Source of the DNA: Streptomyces sp. 2131.1
Lineage (GTDB): Bacteria > Actinomycetota > Actinomycetes > Streptomycetales > Streptomycetaceae
Length of the DNA stretch: 64,000 nucleotides
NCBI RefSeq assembly: GCF_900105515.1
Contig: NZ_FNSY01000001.1
Coordinates: 4,700,001 to 4,764,000, forward strand
Direction of reading: 5' to 3'
The notes beneath the pieces are model-generated. The model was given only the letters and a program-made list of their open reading frames with translations. It was not told where the DNA came from and made no database searches. Positions 45,359-52,914 of this stretch are shown piece after piece (position 1 is the stretch's first letter; each line of letters begins with the position of its first letter). Position numbers and translations under genes: made by a program.

Positions 45359-45589
45359 GTGGACAAGAAGAACGCTATGCGCGCCGGCGCCGTCGCCGCC
45401 GGAACGACGCTGATGATGCTGCTCATGTCGTCCCCCGCGCTCGCGCTCACCCGCGACGACGGCGACGACCCGGGTTCCGGCCTGAGCGTGATCGACACGA
45501 TCGGCCTGTACGTCCTGGCGCCCATCGTCCTGTTCGCGGTCATCGCGGGCCTGGTCATGGTCCTCGACAAGTCCAAGAAGCAGGTCTGA
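45359..45589 (+). CDS. Small secreted or membrane protein, unknown function
   Basis: The 76-residue product has two hydrophobic stretches: an N-terminal signal-like segment (GAVAAGTTLMMLLMSSPALA) and a C-terminal membrane helix (TIGLYVLAPIVLFAVIAGLVMVL) followed by a Lys-rich tail DKSKKQV. A short acidic loop lies between. After signal cleavage it would be a tiny single-helix protein with its C-terminus inside. Start GTG 45359 is 20 nt after malQ and has no clear ribosome site, so coupling is possible. Proteins of this pattern occur in many streptomycetes; I know no function. Confidence 0.7.
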   Translation: MDKKNAMRAGAVAAGTTLMMLLMSSPALALTRDDGDDPGSGLSVIDTIGLYVLAPIVLFAVIAGLVMVLDKSKKQV

Positions 45590-45643
45590 CCCACCTGTCC
45601 GGCGACCGGGGCCCCGCCCCCGGTGCCGCCCCGCACGGCACGG

Positions 45644-45678
45644 GTGCGCCGCACGGTAGCCACTACCGCGCGGCGCAC
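45644..45678. promoter_or_regulatory. Long imperfect palindrome before the LysR gene
   Basis: GTGCGCCGC, one mismatch, then CGGTAG, a CCA loop and the mirrored arms give a 35-nt palindrome ending 39 nt before the LysR start. It could be the terminator of the malQ unit or an operator for the LysR protein. Confidence 0.5.
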
Positions 45679-45717
45679 ACGCATGTCCGGACCCGGACGC
45701 GGCGGTAGGTTGCGGCC

Positions 45718-46650
45718 ATGACCGAGTGGGACGTCAAGAAGCTCCGCATCCTGCGCACCCTGCGCGACCGGGGCACGGTCACCGCGACCGCCGACGCCCT
45801 CCTGATGACCCCGTCGGCCGTCTCCCAGCAGCTGTCCAACCTGGCGAAACAGCTCGGCGTGCCCCTCCTGGAGGCCCAGGGCCGGCGCGTCCGGCTGACC
45901 GACGCCGCCCATCTGGTCCTGCGCCACGCCGAAGTGGTCTTCGCCCAACTGGAGCGCGCCGACGCCGAACTGACCGGCTACCTGCGCGGCGAGGCGGGCG
46001 AGGTCCGCGTCGCCGCCTTCGCCACCGCCGTGCCCGCGCTCGTCGTCCCCGCCGTGCAGCGGCTGCGTGCCGACGGCCGCCCGGGCCCCGACGTCCGGGT
46101 GCGGGAGGCGGAGGCCGCCCAGGCGTACGAACTGCTCGCCGCCGCCGAGGTGGACCTCGCGCTGTCGCTCGCCGCCCACGCCCCGACGGCGCGCGACCCC
46201 CGGTTCTCCGTGCTGCCGCTGCTCGCCGACCCGCTCGACGTGGCCCTGCCGGCCGGCCACCGGCTCGCGGACGCGGACGGGCTGCGGCTGGCCGACCTGT
46301 CCGCCGAGCCCTGGATCTTCGGCGGCTCGGAGCCCTGGTCGGAGATCACCGTCTCCGCGTGCCGGGCGGCCGGCTTCGCGCCCGAGCAGGCGCACAGCGC
46401 GTCCGGCTGGACCGCGATCCTCGCCATGGTCGCCGCCGGTCTGGGCATCGCCCTGGTCCCGCGCATGGCCTCGGCGGAACGCCACGGCCGGGAGGGCGTG
46501 GTGATGCGGGTCCTGGACGCGGACCGGCCCCGGCGCCACGTCGTCGCCGCCGTCCGCCGCGGGGCCGAGGACGCCCCGGCGGTGGCCCGGGTCGTCGCGG
46601 CGCTGCGCGAAGCGGCGGAGCCGTACGGCGAGAGCGCGACCTTTCAGTAG
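45718..46650 (+). CDS. LysR family transcriptional regulator
   Basis: The 310-residue protein has an N-terminal LysR helix-turn-helix (LRILRTLRDRGTVTATADALLMTPSAVSQQLSNLAKQLG, residues 8-50) and a two-lobed effector domain (VRVAAFATAVPALVVPAVQRL near 97; AMVAAGLGIALVPRMAS near 240). The effector is not predictable. The gene is 65 nt upstream of allantoicase on the same strand, so it may be co-transcribed with it or regulate it; LysR genes more often are divergent from their targets, so the link is only suggestive. Confidence 0.9.
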   Translation: MTEWDVKKLRILRTLRDRGTVTATADALLMTPSAVSQQLSNLAKQLGVPLLEAQGRRVRLTDAAHLVLRHAEVVFAQLERADAELTGYLRGEAGEVRVAAFATAVPALVVPAVQRLRADGRPGPDVRVREAEAAQAYELLAAAEVDLALSLAAHAPTARDPRFSVLPLLADPLDVALPAGHRLADADGLRLADLSAEPWIFGGSEPWSEITVSACRAAGFAPEQAHSASGWTAILAMVAAGLGIALVPRMASAERHGREGVVMRVLDADRPRRHVVAAVRRGAEDAPAVARVVAALREAAEPYGESATFQ

Positions 46651-46667
46651 AGCTGAACGATTCGTGC

Positions 46668-46677
46668 GGAAACTTTC
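46668..46677. promoter_or_regulatory. Operator-like GGAAA-C-TTTC sequence before allantoicase
   Basis: GGAAACTTTC lies 38 nt before the allantoicase start. It resembles the GGAAA-N-TTTCC core of IclR-type AllR operators and also the CsnR site in this window; the right arm lacks its last base, so this is weak. Confidence 0.35.
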
Positions 46678-46715
46678 GATGGACCTACCGGCTTGCGGCG
46701 TACGACAGTGAACGC

Positions 46716-47855
46716 ATGACAACCGAACGGAACGAGACCCGGAACGACGATCCCCACGCCAACGACGCGGCCCCGTACGGGGGCGGCGACCCCTATGCCG
46801 ACTACCGCACCGCCGACCTCCCCTTCACCGACCTCGTCGACCTCGCCGACCGCCGCCTCGGCGCGGGCGTGATCGCCGCCAACGACGAGTTCTTCGCCCA
46901 GCGCGAGAACCTCCTCGTCCGGGAGCGCGCGGTCTTCGACCCCGAACACTTCGGCCACAAGGGCAAGATCATGGACGGCTGGGAGACCCGCCGCCGGCGA
47001 GGCGCCGACGCCGAACACCCCTTCCCGGCCGCCGACGAGCACGACTGGGCGCTGATCCGCCTCGGCGCCCCCGGCATCATCCGCGGCATCGTCGTGGACA
47101 CCGCCCACTTCCGCGGCAACTACCCGCAGCGTGTCTCGGTGCAGGCCGCCTGCGTCCCGGGCTCGCCCGGCCCGGAGCAGCTCCTCGCCGACGACGTGAA
47201 GTGGGAGGAGATCGTCCCGCCGACCCCCGTACGCGGCCACGCCGCCAACGGCTTCGAGATCACCGGCGGACGCCGCTACACCCACATCCGCCTCTGCCAG
47301 CACCCCGACGGCGGCATCGCCCGCCTGCGCGTGCACGGCGAGGTCGTCCCCGACCCGGCCTGGCTGGCCGCGCTCTCCACGTTCGACCTCATCTCGGTCC
47401 TGAACGGCGGCAGTTACGAGGACGCCTCGGACCGCTTCTATTCCTCGCCGACCCAGATCATCCTGCCCGGCACCTCCCGCAAGATGGACGACGGCTGGGA
47501 GAACCGCCGCCGCCGGGTCCGCGACACCAACGACTGGGTCCGCTTCCGGCTGCCCGCGCAGGGCGCCGTCCGCGCGGTCGAGATCGACACCGCCTACCTC
47601 AAGGGCAACGCGGCCGGCTGGATCGCGCTGCACGGCCGGGACGGCGAGAGCGGCGAGTGGTTCGAGATCATCCCGCGCACCCGCCTCCAGCCCGACACCC
47701 TGCACCGCTTCCCGCTGCCGGCCGAGGCCGTGGTCACCCACGTACGGCTGGACGCCTTCCCCGACGGCGGGGTCGCCCGGATGCGCCTGCACGGCTCCCT
47801 GACCGAGTCCGGCGCGGCCGAACTGACCGCCCGCTACGAGGCGTCGGCCTCATAA
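46716..47855 (+). CDS. alc: Allantoicase
   Basis: The 379-residue enzyme hydrolyses allantoate to ureidoglycolate and urea in purine breakdown. It shows the two tandem jelly-roll repeats of the family: GKIMDGWETRRRR and HDWALIRLG (about 88-125) in the first, RKMDDGWENRRRR and NDWVRFRL (about 260-290) in the second, each ending in a VTHVRLDAFPDGGVARMRLHG-type strand. Full length for bacterial allantoicases. No allantoinase, ureidoglycolate or malate synthase gene is close by, although these are often clustered. ATG 46716 is chosen although no strong ribosome site is visible. Confidence 0.93.
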   Translation: MTTERNETRNDDPHANDAAPYGGGDPYADYRTADLPFTDLVDLADRRLGAGVIAANDEFFAQRENLLVRERAVFDPEHFGHKGKIMDGWETRRRRGADAEHPFPAADEHDWALIRLGAPGIIRGIVVDTAHFRGNYPQRVSVQAACVPGSPGPEQLLADDVKWEEIVPPTPVRGHAANGFEITGGRRYTHIRLCQHPDGGIARLRVHGEVVPDPAWLAALSTFDLISVLNGGSYEDASDRFYSSPTQIILPGTSRKMDDGWENRRRRVRDTNDWVRFRLPAQGAVRAVEIDTAYLKGNAAGWIALHGRDGESGEWFEIIPRTRLQPDTLHRFPLPAEAVVTHVRLDAFPDGGVARMRLHGSLTESGAAELTARYEASAS

Positions 47856-47865
47856 CACCCTGCTC

Positions 47866-47909
47866 CCGCCCGGCGGACGGCTGCGCGTACGCGCCTGTCC
47901 GCCGGGCGG
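47866..47909 (+). terminator. Strong terminator after allantoicase
   Basis: A 13-bp perfect stem (CCGCCCGGCGGAC / GTCCGCCGGGCGG) encloses a GCGCGTACGCGC palindrome, 11 nt after the stop codon, with GTTTCC after it. Confidence 0.85.
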
Positions 47910-47934
47910 TTTCCATGGCCCCAGCCCGTCGCCG

Positions 47935-47956
47935 CCCGGCAGAAAAAATTGCCGGG
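47935..47956. other. Short hairpin upstream of the stressosome operon
   Basis: CCCGGCA and TGCCGGG flank an A-rich 8-nt loop. It may be a second terminator or part of the rsbR promoter region. Confidence 0.4.
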
Positions 47957-48094
47957 TGTGAAGGGCTGGTGAACGGGCAGAGGGGTGTTCGTGCCTATGT
48001 CCATCTCTCTCCCCGGCCCCCTTCGCCCGGTCCGGTACGCCTTCCGGGACAGTGCCATCCGCCACCCCCGTTCGGTAGCAGGAGTGTTCGAGTG

Positions 48095-48997
48095 ATGGCA
48101 TACGCTGCGAGTGATCGCAGCCAAGGGCCTGAGGCAGAGGGAGCCAACCCGGTGACGAAACAAGACATATCGGCCAGGTTGGCCGAGCTGCTCGCGGAGC
48201 AGCAGGAATCGCTCGGCGGAGCCTGGGTGGAGGCGGTCGCCCGCACTCTGCGCGGCCGCATCTCGCTCGCCGAACTGGACCGGGAGCTGCGCGAGCTGTA
48301 CGCGGCGCTGATCCAGGGCCTGCGCGGCGACGGGCTCGACTGGCAGGGCGACGCCTACGCGGAGCTGCGCGCGCTGCTCGCCGAGCTGTCCCGGGCGCGG
48401 GCCCGCCAGGGATTCACCCCGACCGAGACCGCCACCAGCGTCCTCGCCGCCAAGGACGTCCTCGCGCCCGCCGACGACACCCCGGCCGAGGACATCCGGT
48501 CCTACCTCCAGCTCAGCAAGCTGATCGACGCCCTCGGGCTGTTCACGCTGGAGGTCTACGCGAAGACCCGCGAAGAGGTCATCAGCGCGCAGGCCGAGCA
48601 GCTGATGGAGTTGTCCACGCCCGTCGTGAAGCTGTGGGAGGGCGTGGTCGCCGTCCCGCTGGTCGGCACCCTCGACTCGGCCCGCACCCAGGTGGTGATG
48701 GAGAAGCTGCTCCAGGCCCTCGTCGACACCGGCTCCGACCAGGCCATCATCGACATCACCGGCGTTCCGGCCGTGGACACCGAGGTGGCCCAGCACCTGC
48801 TCAAGACGGTCGTCGCCGCCCGGCTGATGGGCGCCGACTGCATCATCTCCGGCATCCGCCCCCAGATCGCCCAGACGATCGTCGCGCTCGGCATCCAGTT
48901 CGGCGACATCGTCACCAAGTCGTCGCTGGCCGACGCCCTCAAGCACGCGCTGCGCCAGAACGGCGCGGACATCACGCGGTCCGGCGGCACGGCGTGA
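48095..48997 (+). CDS. rsbR: RsbR-type stressosome protein (STAS)
   Basis: The 300-residue protein has an N-terminal helical globin-like RsbR domain (KQDISARLAELLAEQQESLG on) and a C-terminal STAS domain (about 170-285). The STAS domain contains IDITGVPAVDTEVAQHLL, where the Thr residues match RsbT phosphorylation sites of Bacillus subtilis RsbR. With RsbS it should form the stressosome core that traps RsbT until stress. Start: GTG 48092 and ATG 48095 are adjacent, AGGAG 7-9 nt upstream; a shorter GTG form (VTKQD) begins 57 nt later. It is the first gene of a six-gene overlapping operon. Confidence 0.9.
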   Translation: MAYAASDRSQGPEAEGANPVTKQDISARLAELLAEQQESLGGAWVEAVARTLRGRISLAELDRELRELYAALIQGLRGDGLDWQGDAYAELRALLAELSRARARQGFTPTETATSVLAAKDVLAPADDTPAEDIRSYLQLSKLIDALGLFTLEVYAKTREEVISAQAEQLMELSTPVVKLWEGVVAVPLVGTLDSARTQVVMEKLLQALVDTGSDQAIIDITGVPAVDTEVAQHLLKTVVAARLMGADCIISGIRPQIAQTIVALGIQFGDIVTKSSLADALKHALRQNGADITRSGGTA

Positions 48998-49371
48998 GCG
49001 AGCGCGTACCCGTACTGAAGATCGGGGACGTCCTCCTCGTCTCCATCCAGGTCGAGCTGGAGGACCAGGTCGTCCTGGAACTCCAGGACGACCTCGCCTC
49101 GCGGATCGTCGAATCCGGCGCCACCGGAGTGATCATCGACATCACCGCCGTGGAGATCGTCGACTCCTTCGTGGGCCGCATGCTGGCGACCACGGCTTCC
49201 ATCTCCCGCCTGCTCGACGCGCAGACGGTCGTCGTCGGCATGCGGCCCGCCGTCGCCATCACCCTGGTGGAACTGGGGCTCTCCCTCGGCGGCGTGCGCA
49301 CGGCCCTCACCCTGGAAAAGGGTCTGGAGATCCTGGCCAGGCGCGGCAACGCCGGTCCGGCCGGGCGATGA
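48994..49371 (+). CDS. rsbS: RsbS-type stressosome scaffold protein
   Basis: The 125-residue single STAS domain protein has the motif IDITAVEIVDSFVGRML, in which the Ser of VDSF matches the RsbT phosphorylation site of RsbS. It begins with GTG overlapping the rsbR stop (GTGA) and ends overlapping rsbT (ATGA). Together with RsbR it should form the particle core and bind RsbT. Confidence 0.92.
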   Translation: MSERVPVLKIGDVLLVSIQVELEDQVVLELQDDLASRIVESGATGVIIDITAVEIVDSFVGRMLATTASISRLLDAQTVVVGMRPAVAITLVELGLSLGGVRTALTLEKGLEILARRGNAGPAGR

Positions 49372-49793
49372 ATACCTCCCCGGTCGTCCCCGACGCCGAG
49401 CACGAGACCGTACCGATCGCCACCAACGACGACGTGGTCCGGGCCCGGCAGCTTGTGCGCACGCTCGCCCAGCGCTGCAAGCTCTCCCTGGTCGACCAGA
49501 CCAAGCTCGTCACCGCCGCGAGCGAACTGGCCCGCAACACCCTGGTGTACGGCGGCGGCGGGGTCATGCGCGCGGGCCTGGTGCGCCGCGACGGCCGGGC
49601 CGGCGTGACCGCTGTCTTCGAGGACTCCGGCCCCGGCATCCCCGACGTCGAGCAGGCGCTGACCGACGGCTGGACGTCCGGCGGCGGCCTCGGCCTCGGG
49701 CTGAGCGGGGCACGCAGGCTGGTCGACGACTTCGTGCTGGACACCGAACCGGGCAGCGGAACCCAGGTCGCGGTGACCAAATGGGCACGCTGA
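49368..49793 (+). CDS. rsbT: RsbT-type switch kinase
   Basis: The 141-residue protein is a GHKL ATPase of the RsbT family: N box ASELARNTLVYGGGG (about residue 50), G1 box FEDSGPGIPDVEQAL (about 85) and G2 box GLGLGLSGARRLVDDF (about 105). It phosphorylates RsbS and RsbR and, once freed, activates an RsbU-like PP2C. ATG 49368 overlaps the rsbS stop, and the next gene starts 13 nt before its own stop. Confidence 0.93.
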   Translation: MNTSPVVPDAEHETVPIATNDDVVRARQLVRTLAQRCKLSLVDQTKLVTAASELARNTLVYGGGGVMRAGLVRRDGRAGVTAVFEDSGPGIPDVEQALTDGWTSGGGLGLGLSGARRLVDDFVLDTEPGSGTQVAVTKWAR

Positions 49794-50980
49794 CACTTCC
49801 CCTCCTGGACGCCGATGACGTCATCTGGCTCCGGGACCAGGAAGCACTTCCCGCAGCGGCCCGGGGCGCCGCCCTCGCGCTGGGCCGCCGCATCGGCCTC
49901 GACGAGCAGCGGTGCGCCGAGGTCGCCCTGGCGGTCAGCGAGGCGGCCACCAATCTGCGCAGACACGCCGTGGAGGGTTCCTTCCTGCTGCGCGCCGTAC
50001 GCACGCCCAGCGACGCGGGCCTCGAATTCGTCACCCTGGACGAGGGCCCCGGCATGGCGGACATCGCGCACGCCCTCTCCGACGGCACCTCCACCGCCGG
50101 CACCCTGGGCATCGGCCTCGGCACCATCTCCCGCCTGGCCGACTCCTTCGACCTGCACTCGCTGCCCGGCCGGGGGACCGTGCTGACCGCCCGCTTCTGG
50201 CAGCGCGATGCGGCCGTCCGGATGGCCGCGCTCGGCCGCCCCGTGGTCGAGGGCCTGACCAGGACGATCACCGGGGAAGAGGTGTGCGGCGATGCCTGGG
50301 CCGCTCGCCCCGTCCGTGGCGGCCAACCCGCGGAACCGGCCTCCGCGCCGGTCTCCGCGGCGCCGCGCCCGGTCCGGGACGAGCGCCTCGGCTGGGCGCA
50401 GCTGACCGGCTACCGGCAGCCGGGGACCCCGGGGCCGGAACCCGAGCGCGCGGGAACCGGGCCGGGCGGCCCCGACGCCCTCCTGGTGCTCCTCTGCGAC
50501 GGCCTGGGACACGGGCCCCTCGCCGGGCGCGCCGCCCAGGCGGCGGTGACCGCGTTCCGCGACACCCGCGCCGAGCAGCCCGACGCGATCATGGGGGAAA
50601 TCCACAGGGCCCTGCGCGGCGGCCGGGGCGGCGCCGTCGCCGTCGTCCGCGTCGAACCCGAGGCCGGCACCCTGGCCTTCTGCGGGGTCGGCAATGTGAG
50701 CACCTACGTGGTGGACCCGGCGACCGGCACCCGCCGCTCCCTGCCCTCGGCGCCCGGCATCGTGGGCCACCAGCTGCCGACCCTGCGCACCGTACGACAG
50801 CAACTGCCCCGGAACAGTGCGGTGATCATGCACTCCGACGGCCTCACCGAACGCTGGCGGGCGGAGGCGATGCCCGGGTTCCTCGAACGGACCCCGCTCG
50901 TCGCCGCCGCCCAGCTGCTGCGCGAGGCGGGCGTGCGCCGGGACGACGCCGGCGTCGTGGTGGCGAAAGGACCCTGGTGA
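49781..50980 (+). CDS. GHKL ATPase - PP2C (RsbX-like) fusion protein
   Basis: The 399-residue protein joins an RsbT/RsbW-like ATPase domain (residues about 20-145: ALAVSEAATNLRRHAV, LDEGPGMADI, LGIGLGTISRLADS) to a C-terminal PP2C-like domain (about 195-399: LLVLLCDGLGHGPLAGRAAQ, GGAVAVVRV, IMHSDGLTERW) that resembles RsbX, the stressosome phosphatase. It could thus both phosphorylate and dephosphorylate RsbR/RsbS, or the ATPase part may hold the enzyme on the particle. It overlaps rsbT by 13 nt and the hybrid kinase by 4 nt. Streptomyces stress loci with this fusion exist, but its exact activity is not established to my knowledge. Confidence 0.87.
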   Translation: MGTLTLPLLDADDVIWLRDQEALPAAARGAALALGRRIGLDEQRCAEVALAVSEAATNLRRHAVEGSFLLRAVRTPSDAGLEFVTLDEGPGMADIAHALSDGTSTAGTLGIGLGTISRLADSFDLHSLPGRGTVLTARFWQRDAAVRMAALGRPVVEGLTRTITGEEVCGDAWAARPVRGGQPAEPASAPVSAAPRPVRDERLGWAQLTGYRQPGTPGPEPERAGTGPGGPDALLVLLCDGLGHGPLAGRAAQAAVTAFRDTRAEQPDAIMGEIHRALRGGRGGAVAVVRVEPEAGTLAFCGVGNVSTYVVDPATGTRRSLPSAPGIVGHQLPTLRTVRQQLPRNSAVIMHSDGLTERWRAEAMPGFLERTPLVAAAQLLREAGVRRDDAGVVVAKGPW

Positions 50981-52914
50981 ACAGCTTCGCGGCGCTCGGC
51001 GCCGACCCGCTCGTCTCCTTCCCCCTCACCACGGAGCAGGACGTCTTCCTGCTGCGCCGGAGCGGCAAGTCGGCCGCCGAGGCGCTCGGGGTGGAGAAGC
51101 AGGACCAGATCAGACTCGCCACCGCACTGAGCGAGCTGGGCCGGGACCTGCTGGGTTCCGACGGCCTGACCGTCGCCTTCGGAGTGGCCCGCCGCCCGCT
51201 GCCGCTGCTGCTCGTCGGCATCGACTGGACGGAGGACCGGGACCTCGGCGGCGAGGCCGTCCAGGCCGCGTCCCGGCTCGTGGCCGTGCACTACACGCCC
51301 TCCGAGCACGCGGTGACGATCGAGCAGCCGCTCACCTCGGACGGCCGGACAGCCGAGGCGATCGCGCAGGTGCGCGAAGCCGTCCTGTCCCACACGCAGG
51401 CCGGGGTGCCGGACGACGCCCGGGCCCAGACCAGCGACCTCATAGCGGCATTGGTCGAGTCCCGGGCACAGCGCGAGGAACTGCGCCGCCTGAACGACGA
51501 GCTGGAGGAGACCAACCGGGGCGTGGTGGCCCTCTACTCCGAGCTGTCCGAGGAGCTGGAGGAGACCAACCGCGGCGTCGTGGCCCTCTACGCGGAGCTG
51601 GAGGAGAAGTCGCGCCTGCTGCGCGAGGCCAGCGAGGCCAAGACGCGGTTCTGGGCCAACGTCAGCCACGAACTGCGCACCCCCGTCAACTCGGTCGTCG
51701 GCCTGGCCCGCCTGCTCCTCGAATTCGACGGCGACGGGCTGGACGAGGAGCAGCGCCGGCAGATCGGCCTCATCTCCGCGTCGGGCGCCACTCTGCTCGC
51801 CCTGGTCGACGAACTCCTCGACGTCGCCAAGGCCGAATCCGGCCGCCTGGAACCCCATTGGGCACCGGTGGACCTGCGCGCCGCCCTCGGCCAGCTGCGC
51901 GGCACCCTGCGCGGATACGAGTCGCCGGGCGCCGCCGAACTGATCGTGGCCGAGTCCGGGCTGAGCATCGTCAGCGACGAGGTCATGCTCATCCGCGTTC
52001 TGCGCAACCTCCTGTCCAACGCCCTCAAGTTCACGCCCTCTGGGACCGTGCGCCTCGACGTGACGGCGGACCGGGCGGACGGGCGCGACCAGGTCGTCTT
52101 CACCGTCTCGGACACCGGGATCGGCATCCCGGAGGAGGAGCAGCAGCAGATCTTCGAGGAGTTCTACCAGGTGCGCGGCCTCCACCAGCGCGGCCGCAGC
52201 GGCACCGGTCTCGGCCTCCCCTACGCGCGCCGGCTCGTCGGACTCCTCGGCGGCAGTCTGCGGCTGACGAGCGAACCCGGTGCGGGCACCGTGGTCACCG
52301 TGACCCTGCCGGCCGACGGCCGGCCCGCCGCTCCGACCGCCCAGACCGCGCCGGGCGAGCCGTCCGCGCCGGGCGAGCCGTCCGCGCCGGGCGAGCCGTC
52401 CGCGCCGGGCGAGCCGTCCGCGCCGGGCGAGCCGTCCGCGCCGGGCGAGCCGTCCGCGCCGGGCGAGCCGTCCGCGCCGGGCGAGCCGTCCGCGCCGGAC
52501 GAGCCGTCCGCGCCCGTGGTGGCCGTCCTGGTCACCGTGGACGACGACGACGCCTTCCGCGCCTCGATCCGGCCGCTGCTCGACCGGCTCGCCGGGCGCG
52601 TGGTCGAGGTGGCCGAGGGCGGCCGGGCGAGCGACACGGTGCGCCGCGAGCGCCCGGACGCGGTCCTCCTCGACCTGCACCTGCCCGACCTCGACGGGTA
52701 CGCCGTGCTGGCCGAACTCGCCGCGGACCCGGCCCTGACCGCCGTACCCGTCGTCGTCCTCACCTCGACACCCGCGGGCGAGCTGGACCGGGACAGGCTC
52801 ACCCACGCGCGGGCGGTCCTGGACAAGGCGGCGCTGAACCTCCCTGAGCTGGCCGCCGCCCTGTCGGGAGCCGGCGCCGCCGGACCCGCGAACCGGGAGG
52901 AGGGCCCGGCATGA
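50977..52914 (+). CDS. Hybrid sensor histidine kinase with C-terminal receiver
   Basis: The 645-residue soluble protein begins with a part resembling the start of RsbT (DQIRLATALSELGRDLLG), then a coiled coil with a duplicated ELEETNRGVVALY (about residues 172-205), a HisKA domain (FWANVSHELRTPVNS, His near 231), a HATPase domain (NLLSNALKF, VSDTGIGIP, GTGLGLPYARRL), a linker of nine APGEPS units, and a receiver domain (about 515-630) with the acidic pocket VDDDDAF, phospho-acceptor LLDLHLPD, LTST and Lys in LDKA. It has no membrane helix, so it senses an internal signal or the stressosome. GTG overlaps the previous stop (GTGA) and its stop overlaps the next gene (ATGA). Confidence 0.92.
   Translation: MNSFAALGADPLVSFPLTTEQDVFLLRRSGKSAAEALGVEKQDQIRLATALSELGRDLLGSDGLTVAFGVARRPLPLLLVGIDWTEDRDLGGEAVQAASRLVAVHYTPSEHAVTIEQPLTSDGRTAEAIAQVREAVLSHTQAGVPDDARAQTSDLIAALVESRAQREELRRLNDELEETNRGVVALYSELSEELEETNRGVVALYAELEEKSRLLREASEAKTRFWANVSHELRTPVNSVVGLARLLLEFDGDGLDEEQRRQIGLISASGATLLALVDELLDVAKAESGRLEPHWAPVDLRAALGQLRGTLRGYESPGAAELIVAESGLSIVSDEVMLIRVLRNLLSNALKFTPSGTVRLDVTADRADGRDQVVFTVSDTGIGIPEEEQQQIFEEFYQVRGLHQRGRSGTGLGLPYARRLVGLLGGSLRLTSEPGAGTVVTVTLPADGRPAAPTAQTAPGEPSAPGEPSAPGEPSAPGEPSAPGEPSAPGEPSAPGEPSAPGEPSAPDEPSAPVVAVLVTVDDDDAFRASIRPLLDRLAGRVVEVAEGGRASDTVRRERPDAVLLDLHLPDLDGYAVLAELAADPALTAVPVVVLTSTPAGELDRDRLTHARAVLDKAALNLPELAAALSGAGAAGPANREEGPA
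52348..52509 (+). repeat. Nine 18-bp tandem repeats in the hybrid kinase linker
   Basis: GCGCCGGGCGAGCCGTCC is repeated nine times head to tail; only the last copy differs (GGAC for GGGC, Gly to Asp). Such identity implies recent slippage or gene-conversion and probable length variation between strains. Confidence 0.95.

Noticed and set aside
52348..52509. CRISPR-like array
   Set aside because: Units are contiguous without spacers and in frame in the kinase gene, so they are coding tandem repeats.
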